From contig DDTH01000014.1 in NCBI GenBank assembly GCA_002344055.1, forward strand, positions 225,636-289,635: 64,000 nucleotides of DNA. Reading direction: 5' to 3'. This DNA comes from Sphingomonadales bacterium UBA2369. GTDB taxonomy: Bacteria > Pseudomonadota > Alphaproteobacteria > Sphingomonadales > Sphingomonadaceae. How positions within the stretch are numbered: the first letter of the stretch is position 1; each line of letters starts with the position of its first letter. The notes under the pieces are model-generated. The model had not been told where the DNA came from and did no database searches. It worked only from the letters and a program-made list of their open reading frames with translations. Positions 26,473 to 35,483 of the stretch are shown one piece after another. A program made the position numbers and the translations under genes.

Positions 26473-27168
26473 CTACGCGCGATCGACGTCGAGCGCGTAG
26501 CCGGCGGAGCGGACGGTGCGGATGATGTCGTCGCGGCCGCCTTCGTTCAGCGCCTTGCGGAGGCGGCGAATGTGCACATCGACGGTGCGGAGTTCGATCT
26601 CGCTGTCATGGCCCCAGACGGAGTCGAGCAGACGTTCGCGGGAGAAGACGCGGCCCGGATGTTCGAGGAAGTGCTTCAGCAGGCGGAATTCGGTGGGGCC
26701 GAGCGCGACCGCCTCGCCGCTCCGCCGGACCTTGTGGCCAACCAGGTCCATTTCCAGATCGCCATAAGCCAGTTGCTCGCCGGCCAGCGCCGGGCGGACG
26801 CGGCGCAGCACCGCGCCGACACGGGCGACCAGCTCGCGCGGCGAGAAGGGTTTGGTGACATAATCGTCCGCACCGGTTTCCAGCCCGCGGATGCGGTCCG
26901 CCTCCTCGGCACGGGCGGTCAGCATGATGATCGGCACGTTCGCCGCGCCCGGCAGGCGGCGCAGGCGGCGGCAGGTCTCGAGGCCAGACACGCCTTCGAT
27001 CATCCAGTCCAGGACGATGAGATCCGGCACATTCTCCTGCGCGCGAGCCAGCGCCTCCTCGCCATCGGCGGTAGCGTCGACGTCGAAGCCCTCGCGCCGG
27101 AAGGTGTAGGAAAGCAGCTCGACGAGGGCGGCATCGTCCTCGACGAAAAGGATGCGGCCCTTGCTCAT
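26473..27168 (-). CDS. phoB: Phosphate-regulon response regulator PhoB
   Basis: A 231-residue OmpR-type response regulator. The receiver has the acidic pair ED-D at 10-12, phosphoacceptor D54 (IVLDWMIEGVSG) and lysine in DDYVTKPFS. The winged HTH (TEFRLLKHFLEHPGRVFSRERLLDSVWG, then TVDVHIRRLRKAL) binds Pho boxes. It is the last gene of pstSCAB-phoU-phoB and overlaps phoU by 4 bp. Confidence 0.95.
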   Translation of the reverse strand: MSKGRILFVEDDAALVELLSYTFRREGFDVDATADGEEALARAQENVPDLIVLDWMIEGVSGLETCRRLRRLPGAANVPIIMLTARAEEADRIRGLETGADDYVTKPFSPRELVARVGAVLRRVRPALAGEQLAYGDLEMDLVGHKVRRSGEAVALGPTEFRLLKHFLEHPGRVFSRERLLDSVWGHDSEIELRTVDVHIRRLRKALNEGGRDDIIRTVRSAGYALDVDRA

Positions 27169-27866
27169 TCGTCGATCGTGTCTGCGGTGGAATCGGCGCC
27201 GCGAGGCCGGTCGACCAGCCGCTCGCCGGTGGCGGCATAATAGACCATCTCGGCGATGTTGGTGGCGTGATCGCCGATCCGCTCCAGATTCTTCGCGACG
27301 AAAAGCAGATGCGTGGCCGCGGTGATGTTGTGCGAATTTTCCATCATGTAGGTCAGCAGGGCGCGGAAGATGGAATTGTAGAAGTCGTCCAGCGCCTGAT
27401 CGCGTTCAACCACGGCGGCGGCCTTGGCGGCGTCGCGCGCGGCATAGGCGTCGAGCACGTTCTTCACCATCTCGCCCGCGATCCGCGCCATTTCGGGCAG
27501 CAAGGACAAAGGCTCGATCCGCGATCCGGAGAGGGTCGGCACGCGCTTGGCGATGTTGCGGGCATAGTCGCCGATCCGCTCGACCGCTCCGGCAATCTTC
27601 AGCGCGGCGATGATGTCGCGCAAGTCGTCGGCCATCGGCGCGCGCAGGGCGATGATGTTGATCACCGAACGCTCGACCTCGGCCTCCAGCGCGTCGATCT
27701 GCGCGTCGCGAGCGACGATTTCGGCCGCCGCCTCATTGTTGCGCTGGGTCAGCGCCTGCATCGATTCCCGGATCGCCGCCTCGGCCAGCCCGCCCATTTG
27801 CGAGATGTTGGCGCGCAGCTGGCGAAGCTCGTCGTCGAACGCCTTGATCGTGTGTCCGGTGGCCAT
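27165..27866 (-). CDS. phoU: Phosphate-signalling regulator PhoU
   Basis: A 233-residue helical protein with the two PhoU repeats: AFDDELRQLRANISQMGGLAEAAI and its counterpart ending MMENSHNITAATHLLFVAKNLERIGDHATNIAE. PhoU links the PstSCAB transporter to PhoR and restrains phosphate uptake. It starts 26 bp after pstB and overlaps phoB by 4 bp. Confidence 0.95.
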   Translation of the reverse strand: MATGHTIKAFDDELRQLRANISQMGGLAEAAIRESMQALTQRNNEAAAEIVARDAQIDALEAEVERSVINIIALRAPMADDLRDIIAALKIAGAVERIGDYARNIAKRVPTLSGSRIEPLSLLPEMARIAGEMVKNVLDAYAARDAAKAAAVVERDQALDDFYNSIFRALLTYMMENSHNITAATHLLFVAKNLERIGDHATNIAEMVYYAATGERLVDRPRGADSTADTIDE

Positions 27867-27892
27867 GCTCTATTCCTTGCAACCCCTCCGGC

Positions 27893-28717
27893 TCAGCCGT
27901 AGCGGCCGGTGATGTAATCCTTGGTCCGCGTCTCGCGCGGATTGGTGAAGATGCCCGACGTGTCGCCATACTCGACGATGCTGCCGAGGTGGAAGAAAGC
28001 GGTGCGCTGCGAAACGCGCGCGGCCTGCTGCATATTGTGGGTGACGATCACGATCGCATAACGCCCGCGCAGCTCGTGGATCAGTTCCTCGATCTTGGCG
28101 GTGGCGATCGGGTCCAGTGCCGAACAGGGCTCATCCATCAGGATTACTTCCGGATCGACCGCGATGGCGCGGGCGATGCACAGGCGCTGCTGCTGGCCGC
28201 CCGAAAGCGCGGTGCCGCTGTCGGTGAGCCGGTCCTTCACCTCGTCCCACAGGCCGGCGCGCTTCAGTGAGCGCTCGACGATCGTGTCCATCTCCGCCTT
28301 GTTTTCGGCCAGGCCATGGATGCGCGGGCCATAGGCGACATTCTCGAAGATCGACTTGGGGAAGGGGTTCGGCTTCTGGAAGACCATGCCGACGCGGGCG
28401 CGCAGCTGCACGACATCCATCGACCGGTCGTAAATATCCTCCCCATCCAGACGGATGTCGCCTTCGACCCGCGCCGTAGCGACCGTGTCGTTCATGCGGT
28501 TGAGGGTGCGCAGGAAGGTGGACTTGCCGCAGCCCGACGGGCCGATGAAGGCGGTCACATCCTCGCGGAACACGTCGATCGAGACATTATCGATCGCTTG
28601 CTTGTTGCCATAGAAGACGTTGACGCCGCGCGCCGTCATTTTCGGGGCGGGCGCCGCCGCCGGAGCCGGCGCGGCCTCCGCTTCGGGTGGCGTCATGAGG
28701 TCGGTCATCTCGGTCAC
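27893..28717 (-). CDS. pstB: Phosphate ABC-transporter ATPase PstB
   Basis: A 274-residue ABC ATPase with Walker A GPSGCGKST, Q-loop KPNPFPKSIFENV, signature LSGGQQQRLCIARA and Walker B EVILMDEPCSALDP. It has an alanine/proline-rich N-terminal extension of about 30 residues. It powers high-affinity phosphate uptake and overlaps pstA by 4 bp. Confidence 0.95.
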   Translation of the reverse strand: MTEMTDLMTPPEAEAAPAPAAAPAPKMTARGVNVFYGNKQAIDNVSIDVFREDVTAFIGPSGCGKSTFLRTLNRMNDTVATARVEGDIRLDGEDIYDRSMDVVQLRARVGMVFQKPNPFPKSIFENVAYGPRIHGLAENKAEMDTIVERSLKRAGLWDEVKDRLTDSGTALSGGQQQRLCIARAIAVDPEVILMDEPCSALDPIATAKIEELIHELRGRYAIVIVTHNMQQAARVSQRTAFFHLGSIVEYGDTSGIFTNPRETRTKDYITGRYG

Positions 28718-29991
28718 CAGCGTTTCTCGAACTTGTTGCGAAGGTAGATTGCGACGGCATTCATCGCGAGCAGGAAGACCAGCAGCACGATGATCGCTGC
28801 CGAGGTCTTCTCGACGAAGCCGCGCTCGACCTCGTCGGACCAGAGGAAGATCTGCACCGGCAAGGCCGAAGCGGGGGCGGTCAGCCCTTCCGGCGGCGAG
28901 GCGACGAAGGCGCGCATGCCGATCATCAGCAAAGGCGCGGTCTCGCCCAGCGCCCGTGCCATGCCGATGATCGTGCCGGTGAGGATACCGGGCAAAGCCA
29001 GCGGCAGGACGTGGTGAAAGACGACCTGGATGCGGCTCGCGCCCACGCCCAAGGCGGCGTCGCGGATCGAGGGCGGCACTGCCTTGATCGCGTTGCGGCT
29101 GGCGATGACGATCACCGGCATGGTCATCAGCGCCAAAGTGAGGCCGCCGACGATGGGCGCGGAGCGGGGCAGGTGCATGAAGTTGAGGAAGATGGCCAGG
29201 CCGAGCAGACCGAAGATGATCGAAGGGACGGCGGCCAGATTGTTGATCGAGACCTCGATCATGTCGGTCCAGCGGTTCCGGGGCGCATATTCCTCGAGAT
29301 AGACGGCGCTCAGCACGCCGATCGGGAAGGCGAGCAGCAAGGTGACCATCATCGTCAGCAGTGAGCCCTTGAACGCGCCCCAGATGCCGACGGCGGTGGG
29401 GTCGGTCGCGTCCGAGCCGGTCAGAAATGTCCAGTTGATGCCGGTGCGGATCGCGTCCTGGCTGCGAAGCGTCTCATAGGCCCGCTCCGCTTTCTCGCTG
29501 CCGTCCGTCTTCACCGCCTGGTCCAGCGCGGAGGAGGCGGGGAGCCAGATGGTCAGCGGCCGGTCGAGCACCGATGGATCGTCGCCGACGGCGTCGCGCA
29601 GGCGCAACCGGGCGACGCCGGAGAAGAGATCGGGTCCGTCCTCGCCATATTGCAGGATCGCCGCCTGCCGCACGGCGCCTTCGAAATCGGCGGCGCGCAA
29701 GGCCGCCTCGGCGTCCGGGCCGGCCAAAGCGGCGCGATCGATGGTGAAGCCCGTCTGCTGCCAGTTCACATCCAGCTTGACCTCGGCGGCGGTGAAGCCG
29801 CGCAGGCCGTTGCCGAGCATGGAGATGAGCAGGAAGGCGAGGAAGCCTACGGACAGCAGCACCGCGCTGAGGCCGAGCAGCTTGAACCGCCGCTCGGCGC
29901 CGTAGCGCTTGCGGATGCGGCGCTGCATCGCCTCGCCCGCCCAATTGGTCGGGGTGGGATCGACGGGTCCGGAAATATCGGCCTTAATCAT
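28714..29991 (-). CDS. pstA: Phosphate ABC-transporter permease PstA (long form)
   Basis: A 425-residue permease, about 130 residues longer than E. coli PstA. The N-terminal extra part follows the first membrane segment (ALVLLSVGFLAFLLISMLG region) and is a large periplasmic insert typical of the DUF3333-containing PstA group. The permease EAA region is present (PPSIRDAALGVGASRIQVVFHHVLPLALPG). Six core membrane segments are visible. It overlaps pstC by 8 bp. Confidence 0.93.
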   Translation of the reverse strand: MIKADISGPVDPTPTNWAGEAMQRRIRKRYGAERRFKLLGLSAVLLSVGFLAFLLISMLGNGLRGFTAAEVKLDVNWQQTGFTIDRAALAGPDAEAALRAADFEGAVRQAAILQYGEDGPDLFSGVARLRLRDAVGDDPSVLDRPLTIWLPASSALDQAVKTDGSEKAERAYETLRSQDAIRTGINWTFLTGSDATDPTAVGIWGAFKGSLLTMMVTLLLAFPIGVLSAVYLEEYAPRNRWTDMIEVSINNLAAVPSIIFGLLGLAIFLNFMHLPRSAPIVGGLTLALMTMPVIVIASRNAIKAVPPSIRDAALGVGASRIQVVFHHVLPLALPGILTGTIIGMARALGETAPLLMIGMRAFVASPPEGLTAPASALPVQIFLWSDEVERGFVEKTSAAIIVLLVFLLAMNAVAIYLRNKFEKRW

Positions 29992-31366
29992 AAGCTTCCC
30001 GGTATTTCTTCACGACGCGCAGCGCGATGATGTTGAGCGCGAGGGTGACCAGGAACAGCACCAGGCCGAGCGCGAAGGCGGCGAGGGTCTTCGGGCTGTC
30101 GAATTCCTGATCGCCGGTCAGCAATTGCACAATCTGGGTGGTGACGGTGGTCACGCTCTCGAACGGATTGGCGGTGAGGTTGGCGGCGAGGCCGGCGGCC
30201 ATCACCACGATCATCGTCTCGCCGATCGCGCGCGAGACGGCGAGCATCACCCCGCCGATCACGCCGGGAAGGGCGGCGGGGACCAGCACCTTCTTGATCG
30301 TTTCGGAGCGGGTGGCGCCCATGGCAAGGCTGCCGTCGCGCATCGCCTGCGGCACGGCGGAAAGGCTGTCGTCGGCCATGGAGGAGACGAAGGGAATGAT
30401 CATGATGCCCATGACCAGGCCGGCGGCGAGGGCGCTTTCGGTCGAGCTGGGGATGCCGGTCATCATGGCGAAATCGCGGATCGCGGGAGCGACGGTCAAA
30501 GCGGCGAAATAGCCATAGACCACGGTCGGCACGCCGGCGAGGATTTCGAGGATCGGCTTCACCCATTTGCGGAAGCCGGGGCGGGCATATTGGGTGAGGT
30601 AGATCGCGCTCATCAGGCCGAGCGGGATGGCGACGATCATGGCGATGATCGCGCCGATGAAGATCGTGCCCCAGAACAAAGGCACCGCGCCGAACGCGCC
30701 GGACGACCCTGCCTGATCGGCGCGGATCGCGATTTGGGGACTCCAGTTCAGACCGGTCAGGAACTCGACCGGGGAGACCATTGAAAAGAAACGAATGCTC
30801 TCGAACAAGACCGAGGCGACGATGCCGAGCGTGGTCAGGATCGCGACCAGGGAAGCGGCGAGCAGCAGGCCCATGACGATCCGCTCGACCCGGGTGCGGG
30901 CGCGGAAGGACGGTGACAGGCGGGTATAGGCCCAGCCGCCCGCCGCGAAGGCGATCAGCAAGGCGATGCCGAAGCCGGTCCAGGCGTAAAAGCCCCGCGC
31001 GCTTTCATAGGCCGGAGCAAGATCGCGTGCCTGTGCGTTGAAAGGATTGGCGATTTCACCATTGGCCAACGCCCGGGCCTCGGCCAGCAGATTGCCGCGC
31101 GCGGCCGGATCCGCCGGAAGGTTGGCCGGGTCGATCCCCGCCAGCATGCTCTGATCGATCAGGGACGTGGAGACGATGCTCCAGACCGTGAGGAAGAGGA
31201 GCGCCGGCACGATCGCGGCGAGCGCGACATACCAGGCATGATAATTGGGCCGCGAATGGGGGCGGGCGATGCCGGGGGTCGCGAAGGCCATCGCCTTGGC
31301 GCGGGCGCTGAGCCAGGCGATCAGGCCGAGGCCGAGGATCAGGAGGATGATCGTGAAGCCGGACAT
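29984..31366 (-). CDS. pstC: Phosphate ABC-transporter permease PstC (long form)
   Basis: A 460-residue permease with extra N-terminal membrane segment and periplasmic insert before the core. The core contains GLMSAIYLTQYARPGFRKWVKP and the EAA loop VPQAMRDGSLAMGATRSETI. As with PstA, this elongated form is typical of several alphaproteobacteria. The start ATG overlaps the pstS stop by one base. Confidence 0.93.
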   Translation of the reverse strand: MSGFTIILLILGLGLIAWLSARAKAMAFATPGIARPHSRPNYHAWYVALAAIVPALLFLTVWSIVSTSLIDQSMLAGIDPANLPADPAARGNLLAEARALANGEIANPFNAQARDLAPAYESARGFYAWTGFGIALLIAFAAGGWAYTRLSPSFRARTRVERIVMGLLLAASLVAILTTLGIVASVLFESIRFFSMVSPVEFLTGLNWSPQIAIRADQAGSSGAFGAVPLFWGTIFIGAIIAMIVAIPLGLMSAIYLTQYARPGFRKWVKPILEILAGVPTVVYGYFAALTVAPAIRDFAMMTGIPSSTESALAAGLVMGIMIIPFVSSMADDSLSAVPQAMRDGSLAMGATRSETIKKVLVPAALPGVIGGVMLAVSRAIGETMIVVMAAGLAANLTANPFESVTTVTTQIVQLLTGDQEFDSPKTLAAFALGLVLFLVTLALNIIALRVVKKYREAYD

Positions 31367-32400
31367 CAGCCGAGATCCGCCGCGGTAAGGGGCCGGGCGC
31401 CGTCGATTGCCGCCTGGGCAGCCGCACGCACTTCTTCCGGCGCCGGGATCAGCCCGCGCTCCGACAGATAGCCGTTCTGCGCCCAGCCGCGCGCATATTC
31501 GGTCAGGAATTCGCGCAGGCCCGGCACGACGTTCAGATGTTCGCCCTTCACATAGATGAAGAGCTGGCGCGCGCCGGGATAGTCGAGCGCCTGGATCGTC
31601 TCCGCGGTCGGGGCGATGCCGGCGATCGGGATGCCGTTCACCCGGTCCTGATTCTCTTCCATGAAGCTGTAGCCGAGGATGCCGACCGCGCCCTGATTCT
31701 CCGATACGCGCTGGATCAGCAGATTGTCATTCTCGCCCGCCTCGACGAAGGCGCCGTCCTCGCGCACCGTGTGACAGATCGCCTTGTGACGGTCCGCATC
31801 GGAAGTGGCGAGCGCCTTCATCTCGGGATCGCTGTCGCAGCCCTTGGTCAGGATCAGTTCGACGAAACTGTCGCGCGTGCCGCTGGTGGGCGGCGGCCCG
31901 TAAACCAGGATCGGGACGTCTGGCAGTTCCGGATTGACGTCGCGCCAGGTGCGGGCAGTCTGCGGCCGGCCGAACGGCTCCTTGGCGAGCGCAGCGTAGA
32001 TGTCGCGCAGGGTGAGGCGGTAGCCGGTCGGGCGGGTCGCCGATTCGATCAGCACCAGGCCATCGATGCCGACGGGGACCTCGATCACCTGGCGCACGCC
32101 ATTCCTGGTGCAACTTTCCAGCTCCGCCGCCTTCATCCGGCGTGAGGCGTTGACGACGTCCGGGAACTGGCCGCCCACGCCGTTGCAGAAGAGTTTGATG
32201 CCCGAGCCGGTGCCGGTCGATTCGACGATCGGCGAGCGATAGCCGGGGAAATTCTGGGCGAAGCGTTCGGCCACCGCGGTGGTGAACGGATAGACGGTCG
32301 AGGAGCCGACGACGCGGATCTCCTGTCGCAGGCCGCTGCCGCAGGCCGCGAGCGCCGCGCCGAGCATCGCCAGGAATGGCCAGAAACGCCTGTTGGTCAC
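31366..32400 (-). CDS. pstS: Phosphate-binding lipoprotein PstS
   Basis: A 344-residue periplasmic phosphate-binding protein with a lipobox (LGAALAACGSG). The ligand site shows VVGSSTVYPFTTAVAERF and VESTGTGSGIKLFC, plus PPPTSGTRDSFVELIL. The start is GTG at 32400 (MTNRRFWPFLAM); a longer frame start at 32451 would include the Pho-box region and is rejected. It heads the operon that ends with phoB. Confidence 0.92.
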   Translation of the reverse strand: MTNRRFWPFLAMLGAALAACGSGLRQEIRVVGSSTVYPFTTAVAERFAQNFPGYRSPIVESTGTGSGIKLFCNGVGGQFPDVVNASRRMKAAELESCTRNGVRQVIEVPVGIDGLVLIESATRPTGYRLTLRDIYAALAKEPFGRPQTARTWRDVNPELPDVPILVYGPPPTSGTRDSFVELILTKGCDSDPEMKALATSDADRHKAICHTVREDGAFVEAGENDNLLIQRVSENQGAVGILGYSFMEENQDRVNGIPIAGIAPTAETIQALDYPGARQLFIYVKGEHLNVVPGLREFLTEYARGWAQNGYLSERGLIPAPEEVRAAAQAAIDGARPLTAADLG

Positions 32401-32455
32401 GATTCGTCCGCTGAAAAGCGCCCCTGCGGGCTCGCCGGGCCAATGCGACAATGGC

Positions 32456-32473
32456 GTGACTCTTTCGTGACAG
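32456..32473 (-). promoter_or_regulatory. Pho box upstream of pstS
   Basis: On the minus strand this reads CTGTCAC-GAAA-GAGTCAC, two 7-bp direct repeats with a 4-bp spacer, as in the PhoB consensus CTGTCAT-N4-CTGTCAT. It lies 56 bp before the pstS start, within the 84-bp gap after phoR. Confidence 0.7.
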
Positions 32474-32484
32474 GGTGTCCGGAA

Positions 32485-33705
32485 TCAGGCTTGGTAGCGC
32501 GGCAGATAGACCCGGACTTTGGTGCCTTCCCCCAGCGTGGAACGGATATCCAGGCGGCCCCGATGGCGCAGGGCAATATGTTTGACGATGGCCAGGCCAA
32601 GGCCGGTGCCGCCGACCGAACGGCTGCGGCTGGCGTCGACGCGATAGAATCGCTCGGTCAGGCGGGGCAGGTGCTCTGCGGCGATGCCCTCGCCCTGATC
32701 GATCACGCTGAGCCGGATCATGTCCGGGCCGGCATCTTCGAGCCGGACATGGACGGGTGTGCCGGCGCGGCCGTAGCGCAAGGCGTTGGTGACGAGGTTG
32801 GTGAGCAATTGCGCGAGCTGAACCTGATCTCCGGCGACGATCGCCTCGCCCGCCTGATTGTCGATGACGACGCTGGCGCCGCGCTGTTCGATCACGCGGG
32901 TATTGGCAGCGCGCACGCTCTCGGCGAGCGGGACCAGATCGACCGGATCGCGCGGCACGCTGTAACGGTCCGCCTCGACGCGGGAGAGGGACATGAGGTC
33001 ATCGACCAGAGCGCGGATCCGCTGCGCCTCTTCGGCCATGATGGAGAGGAACTTCCGGCGGGTCCCGGCGTCGGCGGCGACCTCTTCGTCCTCCAGCGTC
33101 TCCAGGAAGCCGAGCAGGGTGGCGAGCGGCGTGCGCAGTTCGTGGCTGGCATTGGCGACGAAATCGGCGCGCGTTTGTTCGGCCGCATGGGCCTGGCTGC
33201 GGTCGATGAGGCGGACGAGGCGAACGCCGCCGGGCAAGGTTGCGACGGCCATCTCCCAGCGCTGCCCGGCATCGCCGAGGCCGGCGAGATCGGTGCGGGT
33301 CGTCCGCTCGCCGGCTTCCGCCGGGTCGCCGAGCAGCCGCTCGGCCGCGGCCGGATGACGGATGGCGAGGCGGACGTCGTCGCCCTCGATATGTTCGCCC
33401 AGCAGCGCCCGCGCGGCCGGATTGGCGAGCGTCACGCGCCGTTCGAAGGTCAGCAGCATCGGCTCGTCGGAGGATTCCAGCAGGGTCCGCGCATCCGGAT
33501 GGTCCGGCGCGTTCGGTTCGAGCGTGTCATTCCGCCCGGTCTCGACCCGGGCGGATTGCAGCAGCGCGATGCAGGCGGTGAGCGCCGCGCCCGTCGCCAG
33601 GGCCGCCAGTGTCGCGCCCGGCGGCGGCAACAGGAATGCCGCGATCAGCCCGGCCGCGGCCGCCAGCGCCAGCGCGATCGCGGCGATCGTCTTGTTTTGC
33701 GTCAC
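32485..33705 (-). CDS. phoR: Phosphate-regulon sensor histidine kinase PhoR
   Basis: A 406-residue histidine kinase. Two N-terminal hydrophobic segments (about 6-50) anchor it. A PAS-like domain (about 72-170) precedes the H-box NASHELRTPL with H188. The ATPase has N-box LTNLVTNALRYG, G1 VIDQGEGI, and G2 GGTGLGLAIVKHI. PhoR phosphorylates PhoB under phosphate limitation. It is transcribed upstream of pstS in the same direction, with the pstS Pho box right after its stop. Confidence 0.93.
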   Translation of the reverse strand: MTQNKTIAAIALALAAAAGLIAAFLLPPPGATLAALATGAALTACIALLQSARVETGRNDTLEPNAPDHPDARTLLESSDEPMLLTFERRVTLANPAARALLGEHIEGDDVRLAIRHPAAAERLLGDPAEAGERTTRTDLAGLGDAGQRWEMAVATLPGGVRLVRLIDRSQAHAAEQTRADFVANASHELRTPLATLLGFLETLEDEEVAADAGTRRKFLSIMAEEAQRIRALVDDLMSLSRVEADRYSVPRDPVDLVPLAESVRAANTRVIEQRGASVVIDNQAGEAIVAGDQVQLAQLLTNLVTNALRYGRAGTPVHVRLEDAGPDMIRLSVIDQGEGIAAEHLPRLTERFYRVDASRSRSVGGTGLGLAIVKHIALRHRGRLDIRSTLGEGTKVRVYLPRYQA

Positions 33706-33814
33706 TTTCCCTCGCAGCGGACTCGTTTGCCTTGCCTAACGCACTCGCGTGACGCGCGGTTTACGCCTAATAAAGGCGCGGAGTGTAGCGCGATACTATG
33801 GATCGAGGACTGGC

Positions 33815-34228
33815 ATGAGCGCCGAGAGCGACGAGCCGGCCGGCAAGGCCGAGGGGCTTGCCGTGCCTACGCGGCGCACCTTCCTCGCGCTTGGCGCGGT
33901 TGCGGCATCGACCGTGGTCACCGTGCGCCCGGCGCTGGCGCAGACCGCCGGATCGGTGCTGAATTGCCAGATTCCCGTGCCCGGCCCGCATGCGGCGGGG
34001 CAGAATATCGCCGCCGACGGGACGCTTGTCCCGGCCGGTACGCCCGGTTCCCATCGCGGTTTCTCCCGCCCGCTGACCGGCGAGGAAGTGCGGGTGATGC
34101 TGAACAATGGTTCGACGCCGCCGGGCGTGAATCCCGAAGCCACCCAGGCCTATGCCAATTATATCCGCCGCCTGCAGGCCGGGATGAGCGGCTTCACCTG
34201 CTACGCTTCCCTGCAAATGCCGCGCTGA
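33815..34228 (+). CDS. Tat-exported hypothetical protein
   Basis: A 137-residue protein with a twin-arginine signal: RRTFLALGAVAASTVVTVRPALAQ. The mature part (about 100 residues) has two cysteines (LNCQIPV, FTCYASL) and no recognised motif. The ATG at 33815 is chosen because it is followed by the Tat signal; an upstream in-frame ATG at 33749 adds a non-conserved tail. It is divergent from phoR. Function unknown. Confidence 0.65.
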   Translation: MSAESDEPAGKAEGLAVPTRRTFLALGAVAASTVVTVRPALAQTAGSVLNCQIPVPGPHAAGQNIAADGTLVPAGTPGSHRGFSRPLTGEEVRVMLNNGSTPPGVNPEATQAYANYIRRLQAGMSGFTCYASLQMPR

Positions 34229-34280
34229 GCGGCCGACCACGCCACGCAAAGAATACAATCCTCCAACATTTTCGGCTGCA

Positions 34281-34308
34281 TTGACGTATCGGATAAACCC
34301 GATATGAG
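34281..34308 (+). promoter_or_regulatory. Promoter/operator of the ArsR-SRPBCC pair
   Basis: TTGACG (34281-34286) and TATGAG (34303-34308) are spaced by 16 bp. Between them lies the inverted repeat TATCGG-N6-CCGATA (34287-34304), placed where an ArsR-type repressor would block RNA polymerase. The likely transcription start is close to the ATG at 34315. Confidence 0.5.
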
Positions 34309-34314
34309 GGCCGC

Positions 34315-34662
34315 ATGGTCAGGCCCGCGGTTTCCGAATCCACGTTCAACGCGATCGCGCATCCGACGCGGCGGGCGGTGCTGAATGCGCTGATGCGCGG
34401 GCAGGGCAGCGCGAACGAACTGCGCCGGTCCGTGCCGCCGGGCATGACCGGCATCAGCCAGGCGGCCTTTTCGGAGCACCTTTCGATCCTGTCGCGGGCC
34501 GGTCTGGTCCGCGCCGAGCCGCGCGGGCGGGAGCGCATCTACGCGCTGAACGCCGCGCCGCTGGCGGAAGTTTTCGACTGGCTGAAGCAATATGAGGCAT
34601 TCTGGGACGAAAGCCTCGGGAAACTCGGCGATTATCTGGACAGCAAGGCGAGGGGGCGATGA
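34315..34662 (+). CDS. ArsR-family transcriptional regulator
   Basis: A 115-residue winged HTH repressor: AHPTRRAVLNALMRGQGSANEL, then SQAAFSEHLSILSRAGLVRAE and RIYALNAAPLAEVFDWL. It lacks metal-binding cysteines, as in ArsR proteins paired with SRPBCC proteins. It overlaps the next gene by 4 bp (ATGA) and probably autoregulates through the palindrome at 34287-34304. Confidence 0.88.
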   Translation: MVRPAVSESTFNAIAHPTRRAVLNALMRGQGSANELRRSVPPGMTGISQAAFSEHLSILSRAGLVRAEPRGRERIYALNAAPLAEVFDWLKQYEAFWDESLGKLGDYLDSKARGR

Positions 34663-35171
34663 AGTCATTCAGGCGCAAGGCGGTGTACAAGCATGCCGTA
34701 GAGGATGTCTGGGCCGCGCTGACGGACCCGAAGGCGCTGGCCGAGTGGCTGATGCCGGTGACGCATTTCGAGCCGAAAGCCGGCGCGCGATTCCGTTTTC
34801 AGTTCGACCCGGAGAAATTGTGCCCGACCGGCATCGTGGATCTGGAGATATTGGAGATCGATCCGCCGCGCCGGATGGTCTGGTCGTGGCAGCACCGGGC
34901 CGGCGAAGGCACGAAGCAGGCGCCGCCGATGCGGGTGGAATGGACATTGGTCCCGGTCGAGGGCGGGACGCGGCTCGAACTGGTGCAATATTATGAGGGG
35001 CAGCCCTGGTCGATCACCTTCGCGATGGGCATGGGCTGGCGCTTCTATCTGCGCATGTACCTGCCCAAGGCGCTGAGGAATGTCGCCGGCGGTGTATTCA
35101 CGCCGGGCGCGATCCCGCTGGCGAAGCGGGCCTACAAGGCGAAGAATATGCCCGCCGACATCATCATCTAG
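34659..35171 (+). CDS. SRPBCC/AHSA1-domain protein
   Basis: A 170-residue START-like protein: VYKHAVEDVWAALTDPKALAEWLMPV, then PPRRMVWSWQH and GGTRLELVQYYEG. AHSA1 domains bind hydrophobic ligands; the paired ArsR regulator suggests a ligand-responsive or stress-linked role. Substrate unknown. Coupled to the upstream ArsR gene by overlap. Confidence 0.85.
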   Translation: MKSFRRKAVYKHAVEDVWAALTDPKALAEWLMPVTHFEPKAGARFRFQFDPEKLCPTGIVDLEILEIDPPRRMVWSWQHRAGEGTKQAPPMRVEWTLVPVEGGTRLELVQYYEGQPWSITFAMGMGWRFYLRMYLPKALRNVAGGVFTPGAIPLAKRAYKAKNMPADIII

Positions 35172-35210
35172 GAGTGCAGCCTTAACCGGTTCCGGCCTAT
35201 GGGGCAGGCG

Positions 35211-35483
35211 ATGACCGGGCCGCTCTACATTGCCGACACCGCCGATGCGCGCAGCCTGATGCTGGAGGGGCTGACCCTCCTGTTCCATCCGGCGTCTGGG
35301 ATGACGCATATCCTCGCGCCGCCGTCGCCGGAGATTCTGGCCGCGCTGGCCGAACCCGGCAATGCCGAGGCAGTGCTGGCGCGGCTGAGCACGCAATTCG
35401 ACTTCGCGCCGGGCGAGGGCGCAGAGGCACTCGAGGCGCGGCTCGCGGAGCTTGAGTCGAGCGGGCTGGTGCGGCGGGCATGA
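35211..35483 (+). CDS. PqqD-like protein of the HPr-rel-A system
   Basis: About 90 residues. It shows the RiPP-recognition-element-like pattern of PqqD relatives: beta-strands in LTLLFHPASGMTHIL followed by helices SPEILAALAE and a C-terminal helix-turn pattern LEARLAELESSGLVRR. Together with the next two genes it forms the HPr-rel-A trio. The start is uncertain (35211 or 35199). It overlaps the kinase gene by 4 bp. Confidence 0.7.
   Translation: MTGPLYIADTADARSLMLEGLTLLFHPASGMTHILAPPSPEILAALAEPGNAEAVLARLSTQFDFAPGEGAEALEARLAELESSGLVRRA

Noticed and set aside
32443..34284. A 613-codon plus-strand frame across phoR
   Set aside because: PhoR on the minus strand has H-box, N-box and G-boxes; this frame is antisense and low in complexity.
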